Source: an uncultured Alistipes sp. (GTDB lineage Bacteria > Bacteroidota > Bacteroidia > Bacteroidales > Rikenellaceae). From it: a DNA stretch of 34,438 nt. A program made the translations under genes and the position numbers. The stretch spans positions 1 through 34,438 of the forward strand of contig CASDZK010000039.1 of the NCBI GenBank assembly GCA_949286165.1, read 5' to 3'. Below the pieces are notes generated by a model. That model was not told the origin of the DNA. It searched no databases and was given only the letters and a program-made list of their open reading frames with translations. Positions 7,108 through 16,131 of this stretch are shown here, piece by piece (the first letter of the stretch is position 1; each line of letters starts with the position of its first letter).

Positions 7108-8832
7108 TTAGTCCATCTTGTACATGCCGATTTCGTCCGGTCCGTTCGACAGGATGTAATCGTAATGCGCGGCGTTTTTGGCCTTTCCGCTCTTGATGTA
7201 GGTCACGGCGCTGATGCGGTACTCTTCGCAACCGCAGGTCTCGTCGCTCGCCTGACGCAGCAGCAGGTGTCCCAGCACCACGTGTCCGGCCATTTCTACC
7301 AGACGGCGGGCATGGAAGTCGATGAATTCCGAGGTGGAGCCTTCGGTGTGCATGACGAAGTCCACCGCTTTTTCCAACTGTTCGCGCATGCCCTTCAGCA
7401 TGTTGTACTGCGCCTGCAGTTCGGGAGCGTAGGCGTCCTGTTCGTATTTCCTGATGTTTTCAACATATACGCCCGTCGTGATGCCGCGGATGGCGGCTAC
7501 GACCTGCAACTGCGACGTCCCTTCGTAGATGTTCGTGATGCGGGCGTCGCGCACCAGCCGTTCCACGGGATAGTCCTTCATGTAGCCCGATCCCCCGTGA
7601 ATCTGCAGGGCGTCGTAAGCCACCTGGTTGGCGTATTCGCTGGCGAACAGTTTCAGCATCGGCGTATAGGCGTCCGCCAGACGGCCGTAATATTTCATTT
7701 CGTCCCGTTCTTCCTTTTCCAGTTTTCGCTCTTTCGACAGGTGGAAGTAGGCTTTCGTCATATCTACGTAACGGGTCGTTTCGTACAGCATGGCGCGCGA
7801 CGCATGCACTTTGGCCCGCATGTCGGTCAGCATTTCCGAAATGGCGGGGAATTCGATGATCGCCTTGCCGAACTGCCTGCGTTCGTGCGCATATTTCAAC
7901 GCTTCGCGGTAAGCCGCTTCCGAAATGCCGGTGGACTGTGCGCCCACGCCCAGCCGGGCGGAGTTCATCAAGCCCATCACGTAGCGGATCAACCCCATCT
8001 TGCGGTCGCCCACTAACCGGGCCGGAGCGTTGGTAAATACCAGTTCGCAGGTCGGAGAACCGATAATTCCCAGTTTATGTTCGATGCGGCGCACCTTCAC
8101 GGCGTAGTGCTTCTTGTCATAGACGAACAGCGACAACCCGCGGGCGTCCGTCGTTCCTTCTTCGGAACGGGCCAGTACTAAGGCGATATCGCCGTCGCCG
8201 TTGGTAATGAACCGTTTTACGCCGTTCAGCAGCCAGGTGCCCGCTTTTTCGTCGTAATGCGCCTTCAGCATGACCGCCTGCAAATCCGATCCGGCGTCCG
8301 GTTCGGTCAGGTCCATGGCGCAGGTGGCGCCCTTGTTGATCAAAGGCAGGTATTCGTCGTTGATTTCGTCCGAAGCGAATTCATGCAGCGTCTCCGCACA
8401 GTCCTGCAACCCCCAGATGTTGCCGAACCCGGCGTCCGCCCGCGAAACCAGTTCGCACGACATGACGTAGGGAACCATCGAAAAGTTCAGACCTCCCCAT
8501 TTCCGGGGCAGCGATATGCCATATACGCCGGCTTTCGTCAGCATTTCGTGGTTTTCCGCCGTTCCGCGGGCATAGACCACGCGGTCGTTCACGACCTGTG
8601 GCCCTTCCTGATCTACGCTTTCCGCGTTCGGGGCGATGACGTCGCCGCAGATCTCACCGATGATTTCCAACACTTTCTTGTAGTTGTCGATCGTATCTTC
8701 GAAATCGATCGGGGCGTAGTCGTATTTTTCCTTGTCTGCGAAATTGCGTTCTTTGAGCTCCACGATTTTTTTCATCAGCGGATGGCCCAAATGATATTGT
8801 ATATCCTTGTTGTCTAAAAAGAAATTAGCCAT
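7108..8832 (-). CDS. Acyl-CoA dehydrogenase, electron-transfer-flavoprotein linked (butyryl-CoA dehydrogenase-like)
   Basis: The protein has 574 residues, longer than the ~380-residue short-chain enzymes because of an extra C-terminal domain of about 110 residues. It shows the family's middle block (CAMDLTEPDAGSDLQAV, residues about 171-187), the FAD/substrate region RRQFGKAIIEFPAI, and the catalytic base E437 in IYEGTSQLQ. It reduces or oxidises acyl-CoA with FAD and exchanges electrons with the Etf heterodimer encoded immediately upstream (34 nt gap). This etfB-etfA-acd layout is common in Bacteroidota. Together with the CoA transferase at 16.8 kb it is compatible with crotonyl-CoA/butyryl-CoA interconversion, but the true chain length cannot be read from sequence. 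The start is the ATG at 8830-8832. Confidence 0.92.
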   Translation of the reverse strand: MANFFLDNKDIQYHLGHPLMKKIVELKERNFADKEKYDYAPIDFEDTIDNYKKVLEIIGEICGDVIAPNAESVDQEGPQVVNDRVVYARGTAENHEMLTKAGVYGISLPRKWGGLNFSMVPYVMSCELVSRADAGFGNIWGLQDCAETLHEFASDEINDEYLPLINKGATCAMDLTEPDAGSDLQAVMLKAHYDEKAGTWLLNGVKRFITNGDGDIALVLARSEEGTTDARGLSLFVYDKKHYAVKVRRIEHKLGIIGSPTCELVFTNAPARLVGDRKMGLIRYVMGLMNSARLGVGAQSTGISEAAYREALKYAHERRQFGKAIIEFPAISEMLTDMRAKVHASRAMLYETTRYVDMTKAYFHLSKERKLEKEERDEMKYYGRLADAYTPMLKLFASEYANQVAYDALQIHGGSGYMKDYPVERLVRDARITNIYEGTSQLQVVAAIRGITTGVYVENIRKYEQDAYAPELQAQYNMLKGMREQLEKAVDFVMHTEGSTSEFIDFHARRLVEMAGHVVLGHLLLRQASDETCGCEEYRISAVTYIKSGKAKNAAHYDYILSNGPDEIGMYKMD

Positions 8833-8866
8833 TTTTTTCTATCTTGTTAATGAATCGCGGAAACCG

Positions 8867-9886
8867 CTATTTCGAGTTTTCCTTGTAATATTTGATCATT
8901 TTGGGAACCACTTCCATCACGTCGCCCGTGATGGCGTAGTCGGCCAGCTTGTTGATGGGGGCTTCCGGATCGTTGTTGATCGAGATGACCATGGCCGCGC
9001 CGTCCATGCCCGCCGTATGCTGGATCTGTCCGGAGATGCCGCAGGCGATGTACAGTTTCGGGCGTACCGTTACCCCGGTCTGTCCTACCTGACGGGCGTG
9101 TTCCGCGAACCCTGCGTCCACGGCGGCGCGTGACGCGCCTACTTCGCCGCCCAACACTTCGGCCAGCTCATGCAGCAGTTTGAAGTTTTCCTTCGACCCC
9201 ATGCCGTAGCCGCCGGCCACGATGACGGAGGCGTTTTTGATGTTGATTTTCCGTTCTTCCAGTTCGCGTTCGAGAATCTGCACGGCGAAATCCGCGTCGG
9301 TCACGTATTTTTTCGGGTCTATCTTGACGACTTCCGCCGGTTTGGGAGCCGCCACGGCTTCTTTCTTCATCACGCCTTCGCGCACGGTGGCCATCTGCGG
9401 ACGGCATTCCGGGTTGATGATGGTGGCGATGATGTTGCCCCCGAAGGCGGGACGTATCTGGTAAAGCAGGTTCTGGTACTCTTTCCCGCTCTTCGCGTCG
9501 GTGTGTGAGCCGATTTCAAGGCTGGTGCAGTCGGCCGTCAGCCCGCTGTGCAGGGCCGAAGACACGCGCGGCGCCAGGTCGCGCCCGATGGTGGTGGCGC
9601 CGAACAGCGCGATCTGCGGCTGTTGTTCGCGGAAGACTCCGCATACGATGGAGGCGTGGGGCAGGGTGCGGTAGGGAGCCAGACATTCGCAGTCGGCCAC
9701 GTAAACCGTGTCGGCTCCGTAAAGTTCCAGTTGCTTTTCGATGCCTGCGAGGCCGTGCCCTATGGCCAGCGCTTCCAATTTGCAGCCTAAGGTTTGCGCC
9801 AATGCGCGCCCTTTGGTAAGCAGCTCGAGGCTTACGTCGGCTACTTTACCGTTTTCTATTTCGCAATAAACAAATATGTTATTCAC
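8867..9886 (-). CDS. etfA: Electron transfer flavoprotein, alpha subunit
   Basis: The 339-residue protein has the EtfA C-terminal FAD-binding domain: AGGYGMGS (224-231), GASRAAVDAGF (250-260), QVGQTG (267-272), CGISGQIQH (282-290) and the NNDPEAPI block (304-311). It carries FAD and shuttles electrons between the acyl-CoA dehydrogenase and its partner. The start codon appears to be GTG at 9884-9886. It lies 39 nt after etfB and 34 nt before the dehydrogenase gene, so all three form one operon. Whether this Etf is electron-bifurcating cannot be decided here. Confidence 0.93.
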   Translation of the reverse strand: MNNIFVYCEIENGKVADVSLELLTKGRALAQTLGCKLEALAIGHGLAGIEKQLELYGADTVYVADCECLAPYRTLPHASIVCGVFREQQPQIALFGATTIGRDLAPRVSSALHSGLTADCTSLEIGSHTDAKSGKEYQNLLYQIRPAFGGNIIATIINPECRPQMATVREGVMKKEAVAAPKPAEVVKIDPKKYVTDADFAVQILERELEERKINIKNASVIVAGGYGMGSKENFKLLHELAEVLGGEVGASRAAVDAGFAEHARQVGQTGVTVRPKLYIACGISGQIQHTAGMDGAAMVISINNDPEAPINKLADYAITGDVMEVVPKMIKYYKENSK

Positions 9887-9925
9887 TTTCTTACTCGTTT
9901 TTCGTTATTGATTCAGTTCCGGCGA

Positions 9926-10801
9926 TTAACCCAGCGTATGGCTGGCGATCAGTTCCTGCATCAGCCCTGCGATGTCGTTGTCGTCAGCGGTCAGGCGTTT
10001 GGCCTCTTTGGCTTGGAACACGATGTTTTCGATTTTTTTCACTTTGGTCGGGGAGCCCGGCAATCCCAGCTGTTCCGCTTCCGCGTCCACGTCGGCTACT
10101 CCCCATTCGGGAATCGTCAGGTAGTCGCGTTGCGACCGCAACGACTGGTAGTAGTCTTCCGTCGCTTCCTGCGTCTCGCTCACGCTTTTGGCGTATTTGT
10201 ATTTCATAACCAACTTGGCGTTTCGCGGACGCGCTTCAGGCGCCGAAGCGTTTACCGTGACCACTAAGGGATAGGGCGCTTTGACCTTTTCGATACCGTT
10301 TTCCAGACGGCGGGTTATGTATATTTCGTTTCCTTCTATCTTTTCGATCTCTTCGGCATAGGTTACCTGCGGCAGGTTCAGCTTTTCCGCCACCTGCGGG
10401 CCTACCTGGGCGGTGTCGCCATCGATGGCCTGGCGGCCGGCGATGATGATATCCGGATTCATTTTCCGAATGGCGCAGGCCAGCGCGTAAGAGGTGGCCA
10501 GCGTGTCGGAGCCGGCGAATTTGCGGTCGGTCAGCAGCACACCTCCGTCGGTTCCGCGGAACATGCCTTCGCGGATGATGTCGGCGGCGCGGGAAGGTCC
10601 CATGGTCAATATCTTGACTTCGGCCGCGTACCGGTCCTTGAGCCGTAACGCCTGTTCCAGCGCGTTCAGGTCTTCCGGGTTGAAAATGGCCGCAAGAGCG
10701 GCTCTATTGACGGTTCCGTCCGCCTTCATGGCGTCTTTCCCCACATTGCGGGTGTCGGGAACCTGTTTGGCCAACACAACGATTTTTAAGGGTTGTTTCA
10801 T
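9926..10801 (-). CDS. etfB: Electron transfer flavoprotein, beta subunit
   Basis: The 291-residue protein matches EtfB from its first strand (KIVVLAKQVPDT, residues 6-17) through NPEDLNALEQALRLKD (41-56) to the nucleotide-binding AGRQAIDGDTAQVGP (121-135). In EtfB this last motif binds AMP, or a second FAD in bifurcating types. It pairs with EtfA, encoded 39 nt downstream. It is the first gene of the operon, with a promoter at 10851-10881 and a leader of roughly 40 nt. The start is the ATG at 10799-10801. Confidence 0.93.
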   Translation of the reverse strand: MKQPLKIVVLAKQVPDTRNVGKDAMKADGTVNRAALAAIFNPEDLNALEQALRLKDRYAAEVKILTMGPSRAADIIREGMFRGTDGGVLLTDRKFAGSDTLATSYALACAIRKMNPDIIIAGRQAIDGDTAQVGPQVAEKLNLPQVTYAEEIEKIEGNEIYITRRLENGIEKVKAPYPLVVTVNASAPEARPRNAKLVMKYKYAKSVSETQEATEDYYQSLRSQRDYLTIPEWGVADVDAEAEQLGLPGSPTKVKKIENIVFQAKEAKRLTADDNDIAGLMQELIASHTLG

Positions 10802-10850
10802 GTTCTTCTGTCGTTTATATATTGTATCGATTTTATGCTCGGTAGGGAGC

Positions 10851-10881
10851 GCAAGGTAATGAATTTATCCCGAATTCCAAA
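10851..10881 (-). promoter_or_regulatory. Promoter of the etfB-etfA-acd operon
   Basis: On the minus strand a -33 TTTG (10878-10881) is followed after 19 nt by TACCTTGC (10851-10858), a near match to the Bacteroidota -7 box TAnnTTTG. Transcription would start about 40 nt before the etfB ATG. Confidence 0.55.
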
Positions 10882-11150
10882 AAAATACGAATAAGCGGCC
10901 TTTTTACCAGGCAATGCCGTTAGGGTTTGTACTCGGCGGCCCGGCGGCAGTTCCCGATCGGAAGGTTCCGCCCCCGACGGCCGTTTTTTCCCGGCCGACG
11001 AAAGACGAATGGTCGTCCGAAAGCCCGCTGCCGCAACGATTTCGGATTTTTCCCGAATTTTTGCGGGCGAATTCGAGCCGGTCCGAATTGTATATATATA
11101 TTCCGATTATTTTCGAATATTGCACCGGAAACCGAAATGAATCTCGAAAC
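10882..11150. other. Intergenic region between the divergent etf operon and acyltransferase gene
   Basis: The whole gap between etfB and the acyltransferase is about 350 bases. It holds the etf promoter on one side and a GC-rich, G/C-tract-laden stretch on the other. An open frame continues upstream of the acyltransferase start from 10914, but its residues show no family similarity and would be an odd hydrophilic extension. An AT-rich run at 11089-11120 may hold the acyltransferase promoter. Confidence 0.5.
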
Positions 11151-12233
11151 ATGATGACGAAAAACGATGAACTGCAATTCCGAACCATCGACTATTTACG
11201 CTTTCCCCTGATTGTAGGTGTATTGTTTATCCACAATTTCAGCGTGGGAAGTTCCGGCGATTTCCCTGTCTGCCGGACGGTCATGGAACTGTTTTCCCAT
11301 GTGTTGGGCAGTTTGGCCGTGCCCGCTTTTTTCCTGATTTCCGGATTTCTGTTTTTCCGGCATACCGAAACCGGCTTTTTCGGGAAGGCGTATGCGGGAA
11401 AGCTGAAAAAAAGAACCGTGTCGTTACTGGTTCCTTACTTGTTCTGGAATGTGGCTGTCCTTTTGCTTTTCTTCCTGTTGTCCCGGTTACCTTTCCTCTC
11501 CGGCTGGTTCGCCGGCAGGGTCGAATGCTCGCCGCGCTTTTTCGTCTCCGCCCTGTGGGGTATTCCCAACGACGAGGGCACGATGACTTATCCGATCGCT
11601 TATCCTTTCTGGTTTATCCGCGACCTGTTCGTCATGGTGCTGCTCTCTCCGGTCGTTTATAGTTTTATCCGCAAAACGGCTATCTGGGGCATTCTGGCAC
11701 TGGGGCTTTTCTGGGGAGCGGGAGGACAGTTGCCCGTTGTCGGAATTTACGGTTTGAGCAGTGCCGCCCTGTTTTTCTTTTCCGCGGGAGGGTGGTTTGC
11801 CGTTCGCGGTAAAAATCTGTTGTCCGAATTCCGGAAAACCGGCCGGTGGACGTTTTTTCTCTATCCTTGCCTGGCGTTGGCCGATCTGTTGACCAAGTGG
11901 CAGCCGTTCAACGCCTGTTTGCATAGACTCGGCATTGTCGCAGGCGTTGTGATGATCTTCCTGTGGGTCGGCCGGTCGCTCGAACGGGGCCGCATCGCTC
12001 CCGTGCCGTTTCTTTCCGCCGCCAGTTTTTTCGTGTTCGCCGTTCACGAACCGTGGTTGCTGGCGCCGATTCGTAAAGTCCTGTTGCGCCTTTTTCAGCC
12101 GGAAAGCGATGCGGCGATGGTACTGATCTATTTCGCGGTCGTTGGGCTGACCGTCGCGTCCGCACTCGTCCTGTATCGCCTGTCGAACCGTTTTCTGCCC
12201 CGTTTTACGAAAATCGTGACCGGAGGACGTTAG
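11151..12233 (+). CDS. Acyltransferase 3 family membrane protein
   Basis: The 360-residue protein is hydrophobic throughout, with about ten membrane segments, and starts with the family's signature: FRTIDYLRF, then a first helix ending in FIHN (around residue 25), then VPAFFLISGFLFF. Members of this family move acetyl or other acyl groups onto surface sugars, peptidoglycan or lipids from the cytoplasmic membrane; the substrate is unknown here. I chose the tandem ATG at 11151/11154, because the conserved domain begins 12 residues later and the longer frame from 10914 adds a non-conserved tail. The gene stands alone and converges on the S41 protease gene. Confidence 0.85.
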   Translation: MMTKNDELQFRTIDYLRFPLIVGVLFIHNFSVGSSGDFPVCRTVMELFSHVLGSLAVPAFFLISGFLFFRHTETGFFGKAYAGKLKKRTVSLLVPYLFWNVAVLLLFFLLSRLPFLSGWFAGRVECSPRFFVSALWGIPNDEGTMTYPIAYPFWFIRDLFVMVLLSPVVYSFIRKTAIWGILALGLFWGAGGQLPVVGIYGLSSAALFFFSAGGWFAVRGKNLLSEFRKTGRWTFFLYPCLALADLLTKWQPFNACLHRLGIVAGVVMIFLWVGRSLERGRIAPVPFLSAASFFVFAVHEPWLLAPIRKVLLRLFQPESDAAMVLIYFAVVGLTVASALVLYRLSNRFLPRFTKIVTGGR

Positions 12234-12289
12234 CGGTCCGAATCGGAAACCGATCGGGCAGTTCGGGCATGTCTGTGACCGGATTACGG

Positions 12290-12314
12290 GACGGAAGAGT
12301 CCGTTTTCGTTTTT
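12290..12314 (+). terminator. Possible terminator after the acyltransferase gene
   Basis: ACGGA and TCCGT arms (12291-12295 and 12300-12304) form a short stem with an AGAG loop, followed by a T-rich tail to 12314. It lies between two convergent genes. The stem is only 5 bp, so support is weak. Confidence 0.35.
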
Positions 12315-14502
12315 ACGGTTCCGGTTTGTGGAAGCGGTTATCGCCGGACCGGGCTTGACTTTTCCGCCGGCCGGGCAGCCGTTTGCGCAGGACGAAAACG
12401 GCCAGCAGGACGGCCGGAATCCCGAGGGAAGCGCAGAGGGGCCAATTCCTCTTCTTTTCCGTTTCTGCTTCGGGAAAGGGATCGGGACCGAGGTAGCGGC
12501 CGTCGGCGATCAGTTGCAGGGCATGGTCGAGCACGAGGTCTTTGGCCGAAGTGAAAATCTCTTCGTAGGTCAGAGGCACTTCGTAGTCGGGCAGGAGGCC
12601 GCGTCCCCGGGGCGTGCGGGCCGTGACGAGCGTGTCGAAAACGGTTTTTGTCAAGGGAATGCGCACCATGATACCGGAACGGGGCAGGCGCAATTGGGCG
12701 AACTTCATGGCGGTCATGAAATGGTAGCCCGACCTTGTTTCGCGTCCTACCGTTACCGCTCGGTGGTTGCGTACCAGCGTGGCGGGAAAGAGGGTGGCCG
12801 CCGAGACGGAGTGTTCGTCCGTCAGTATGTACAGTCTGCCGGTATAATTCAGCGTGGTGTCGGGAAAGAGAAGGGGGTCGAGGGCGGTCTCGTCGGTAAG
12901 GTAACCGGTACCCGTGTCCATGGGGCGGGCATCGGGAAAAAGAACCATCGAGGAGTCGTAATTGATGCTGTGAACGAAGCTCCGGAATGGTCCCGGACGG
13001 GTTACCTGATTGTACGATGCCGTCTTTCGGGAGGGGGCGTTGAGGAACCAGGTCAGCAGTTTGTGCATTACCTGTACGTCGCCGCCGAGATTGTCCCGGA
13101 CATCTATGATCAGGTGCGGTTTCTTAAAGAGCGGACGCAGGGAGTCTGCCAGTTGTTCCAACTGTATTTCGTTGAGGTCAAAGGTCGTCAGTCCGAAAAA
13201 GCCGGTCGAGTCGTTGAGTACGCCGAACCGGTAGGGCCGTTTCCCGCTGTCCACGAGCCGTTCGAAATAATCGACGCCCTTTTTGTTCATGGAAGGCGTT
13301 ACCTTGCCTGCCTTTGAGGCGGGCACCCACTCGTCGGTTACTTCCGTACCGTCGGCGAAGGTCAGCCGGGTGGTGCGGGGACCGAAAATACGCATCTCGT
13401 ACATGATGTTCCACGAAACGGCGCGGATATAGTTTATGTAGCTCCGGTTGCCGCTTCCGTCGTAGCCTGTGACGAGCCGGTCCGTACGGGCCAGGTAGGC
13501 GGTATCTCCGATTCCGTCTATCGCAACGACCCGTTTGCCTAAGTGTTGTTCGTAACCCGGTTGCGCGTGGACGACCCGGATGGAGTCGCCGAAGGCGGCG
13601 ATCAGCAGGTGCGGGACATGGACGTCGGACCCGCTGCGGGGATTTCGGGTCAGTAAGTTGAGGTGACTGTCGGGGATGCGGGCCAGGGTCGCTTTTACGA
13701 CATCGTAAAAGTCTGCGTAACCGATATCCTGGGTTTCGGCGATGCGGGCGCGGGCGGCCGAGTCCGTCGCGGCCAGTTCTTCCGGGGTAACGATATCGTA
13801 GAGGGAAGGGTAGGCTTCTTTTAGGGCATCGATGAGGAGCGTATAATCTTCTTCCGCTTCCGTTCGGGAAAGCTTTTCGGGAAGTTTGAATTCTTGGGGG
13901 GGAATGAAACTCGTTTTCAGTCCGAAAGGAGTCATCGGGTCTATTATGGAAGAGGCTTTGGAGAAGCTGAGCCGGATGTGGGGTTCTTTGATGGCTTTAT
14001 AGGCGTAACCCACGCTTCCCAATACATCGCCCCGCGAGATCTTCATCCCCGTTTTGTAGGGAACGTCGCCCTCCAGGCCCGATATGGACAGCTTGCGACC
14101 GTCGGCAAGGCGCAGGGTTAGCGATCCCGTGACGTAACGGGCGGGAACGGAAAGCATCTCTTTCGAATGGCGGGCGTCGGCCAGCATGGCGTCGAAGGTG
14201 GGCGGATCCGTTTCCGGGCGCATGCTCGTGGAACGGGTCAGGGAAGAGGCGTATCCCACGCTGAAAAAATCGACGGTTCCGTCTGCGGGAGCCACCACGG
14301 CCGTTCCTTCGGGGGCGCCGATGAAGAGGTTACTTGAATTCAATTCCTCGTTTATGTATTCCTGCGGACGGAAAAGTATATTTTCTCCGGACCGGTGCCC
14401 TTGGATGGGCCACAAAAGGGGGGCTTGCGCTTCGCCGCTCGCTGCCAGCAGGCACAAGGCGGCGGAGAGGGACAATAGACGTGTCTGGCGTTTTTTCTTC
14501 AT
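12313..14502 (-). CDS. Secreted S41-family peptidase with degenerate N-terminal M23/LytM-like domain
   Basis: The 729-residue protein starts at the ATG at 14500-14502 (MKKKRQTRLL), giving a signal peptide with a SGEAQA cleavage region near residue 27. An 11-codon-longer in-frame start at 14535 is less likely. Residues about 45-190 resemble a LytM/M23 beta fold (FIGAPEGTAVVAPADGTVDFF; PHIRLSFSK), but the zinc ligands H-x3-D and HxH are missing. The C-terminal half is an S41 (tail-specific/tricorn-core-like) protease: RDNLGGD with D470, and a candidate nucleophile S567 in SVSAATLF. A hydrophobic segment near the C-terminus (about residues 690-712) is followed by a basic tail, which suggests membrane anchoring. 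It is probably an envelope protease; its substrate is unknown. It is divergently transcribed from yigZ. Confidence 0.82.
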   Translation of the reverse strand: MKKKRQTRLLSLSAALCLLAASGEAQAPLLWPIQGHRSGENILFRPQEYINEELNSSNLFIGAPEGTAVVAPADGTVDFFSVGYASSLTRSTSMRPETDPPTFDAMLADARHSKEMLSVPARYVTGSLTLRLADGRKLSISGLEGDVPYKTGMKISRGDVLGSVGYAYKAIKEPHIRLSFSKASSIIDPMTPFGLKTSFIPPQEFKLPEKLSRTEAEEDYTLLIDALKEAYPSLYDIVTPEELAATDSAARARIAETQDIGYADFYDVVKATLARIPDSHLNLLTRNPRSGSDVHVPHLLIAAFGDSIRVVHAQPGYEQHLGKRVVAIDGIGDTAYLARTDRLVTGYDGSGNRSYINYIRAVSWNIMYEMRIFGPRTTRLTFADGTEVTDEWVPASKAGKVTPSMNKKGVDYFERLVDSGKRPYRFGVLNDSTGFFGLTTFDLNEIQLEQLADSLRPLFKKPHLIIDVRDNLGGDVQVMHKLLTWFLNAPSRKTASYNQVTRPGPFRSFVHSINYDSSMVLFPDARPMDTGTGYLTDETALDPLLFPDTTLNYTGRLYILTDEHSVSAATLFPATLVRNHRAVTVGRETRSGYHFMTAMKFAQLRLPRSGIMVRIPLTKTVFDTLVTARTPRGRGLLPDYEVPLTYEEIFTSAKDLVLDHALQLIADGRYLGPDPFPEAETEKKRNWPLCASLGIPAVLLAVFVLRKRLPGRRKSQARSGDNRFHKPEP

Positions 14503-14519
14503 GACGGTTGTTTTTGGGA

Positions 14520-14527
14520 CAAAAATA
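14520..14527 (-). promoter_or_regulatory. -7 box for the S41 peptidase gene
   Basis: The minus strand reads TATTTTTG, an exact TAnnTTTG match, 17 nt before the peptidase ATG. No good -33 box was found at the usual distance. Confidence 0.45.
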
Positions 14528-14551
14528 TGTAGCAATTTATGAAAAAAATCC

Positions 14552-14559
14552 TACCTTTG
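14552..14559 (+). promoter_or_regulatory. -7 box for the yigZ-pyrB-pyrI transcript
   Basis: TACCTTTG is an exact match to TAnnTTTG. It lies downstream of the first in-frame ATG of the yigZ frame (14539), so transcription would begin near 14566 and translation must start later, probably at TTG 14581. Confidence 0.6.
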
Positions 14560-14580
14560 TTTGAATCAAAGAGCGAAGTT

Positions 14581-15186
14581 TTGGATACTTACAAAACGAT
14601 AACTGCATTATCCGAAGGATTATACAAGGAAAAAGGGAGTAAATTCATCTCCTTCGCTCTTCCCGTTTTTTCCGAATCCGATGCGGTTTCCCGTATCGAA
14701 TCCATCAAAAAGGAACATTACAGCGCACGGCACCACTGCTTCGCATGGCGGTTGGGCGCCGAAGGCGAACGCACGCGGGCGGCGGACGACGGCGAGCCTT
14801 CTTCCACGGCGGGCCGTCCCATTCTCGGACAGATTCTTTCGTTCGGTCTGACCAACGTGCTGGTGGTCGTCGTCCGTTATTTCGGCGGTATCAAGCTGGG
14901 GACGGGAGGGTTGATCCAAGCGTACAAGACGGCGGCGGCCGATGCTCTTGCACGGGCGGAAATCGTGGAAAAGACGGTCGATGCGCATTACGAACTCGTC
15001 TTTCCTTATTTTTCCATGAACGACGTGATGAAGGCGGTCAAGGAGATGCAGCCGCAGGTGGTGTCCCAGCGTTTCGACAACGATTGCGCCATGCGTCTCG
15101 CCATCCGCCGGGACGAGGAGACGCGCCTGAAGGAACGGTTGGAAAAGGTGGAAGGGCTCGCCTTCACGTTTGCCGGATATGAATGA
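14581..15186 (+). CDS. yigZ: YigZ/IMPACT family protein
   Basis: The protein has 201 residues from TTG 14581 (215 from ATG 14539). It has the IMPACT/YigZ N-terminal domain: [11 protein letters not shown], then [25 protein letters not shown], and [20 protein letters not shown], followed by the DUF1949-like C-terminal domain. The family is linked to translation control in eukaryotes (IMPACT), and its bacterial function is unclear. I prefer the TTG start, because the promoter box TACCTTTG sits between the upstream ATG and this codon, and family similarity begins at DTYKT. It is followed after 25 nt by pyrB on the same strand. Confidence 0.88.
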   Translation: MDTYKTITALSEGLYKEKGSKFISFALPVFSESDAVSRIESIKKEHYSARHHCFAWRLGAEGERTRAADDGEPSSTAGRPILGQILSFGLTNVLVVVVRYFGGIKLGTGGLIQAYKTAAADALARAEIVEKTVDAHYELVFPYFSMNDVMKAVKEMQPQVVSQRFDNDCAMRLAIRRDEETRLKERLEKVEGLAFTFAGYE

Positions 15187-15211
15187 GCGAATAAAATCAA
15201 ACAATACGATT

Positions 15212-16117
15212 ATGAGCAAAAGTCTTGTGTCCATCAATGATTTCACGAAAGAGGAAATTCTGAAAATCATGGATCTGGCGGCCGAATTCGAGGCCGATCC
15301 CAACCAGAAGCTGCTGTGCGATAAGGTCATCGCCACCCTGTTCTTCGAACCTTCCACCCGTACGCGGCTCAGTTTCGAGAGCGCCATCAACCGGTTGGGC
15401 GGCCGCGTCATCGGGTTCGCCGATACCAGCAATACCAGCGTCTCCAAAGGCGAAACCCTGCACGACACGATCCGCATGGTCTCCAACTATACCGACATGA
15501 TCGTCATGCGCCATTACATCGAAGGGGCCGCCCGCTACGCCAGCGAATGCGCCACCGTTCCCGTGGTCAATGCCGGCGACGGTTCCAACCAGCACCCCAG
15601 CCAGACGTTGCTCGATCTCTATTCCATCAAAAAGACGCAGGGCCGGCTCGACAATATCCATATCATGGTCGTAGGCGATCTCAAGTACGGCCGCACCGTC
15701 CATTCCCTCATTCAGGCCATGGCCCATTTCAACGGCCGTTTTACCTTCGTGGCGCCGCCCGAACTCGAACTGCCCGAAGAGTACAAGATATTTTTGCGCG
15801 AACACCGGATGGAATTCCGGGAGACGACCGATATGAACGCTTACATCCGCGAAGCCGACATTATCTATATGACGCGCGTGCAACGGGAACGTTTCTCCGA
15901 CCTGATGGAATACGAAAGGGTAAAGAATGCCTATATTCTCCGGGATTCCATGCTGGAGGGCACGAAGGAAAACATGCGCATTCTTCATCCGTTGCCCCGG
16001 GTCAATGAAATCCATACCTCCGTCGATGCCAACCCCAAGGCATACTATTTCGATCAGGCCCGCAACGGCGTGTTTACCCGCATGGCCATCATTTCCTATC
16101 TTTTAGGCGTCAAATAA
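15212..16117 (+). CDS. pyrB: Aspartate carbamoyltransferase, catalytic subunit
   Basis: The 301-residue enzyme joins carbamoyl phosphate and aspartate to give carbamoylaspartate, the first committed step of pyrimidine synthesis. The carbamoyl-phosphate loop [12 protein letters not shown] (45-56, STRTR 48-52), [10 protein letters not shown] (128-137) and the C-terminal HPLPRVNEI aspartate-binding segment are all present. I chose the ATG at 15212 ([11 protein letters not shown]), because the conserved sequence starts there and the earlier in-frame ATG at 15170 lies inside yigZ. The length is normal for the family. pyrI follows after 14 nt. Confidence 0.97.
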   Translation: MSKSLVSINDFTKEEILKIMDLAAEFEADPNQKLLCDKVIATLFFEPSTRTRLSFESAINRLGGRVIGFADTSNTSVSKGETLHDTIRMVSNYTDMIVMRHYIEGAARYASECATVPVVNAGDGSNQHPSQTLLDLYSIKKTQGRLDNIHIMVVGDLKYGRTVHSLIQAMAHFNGRFTFVAPPELELPEEYKIFLREHRMEFRETTDMNAYIREADIIYMTRVQRERFSDLMEYERVKNAYILRDSMLEGTKENMRILHPLPRVNEIHTSVDANPKAYYFDQARNGVFTRMAIISYLLGVK

Positions 16118-16131
16118 AACCGAGCGATATC

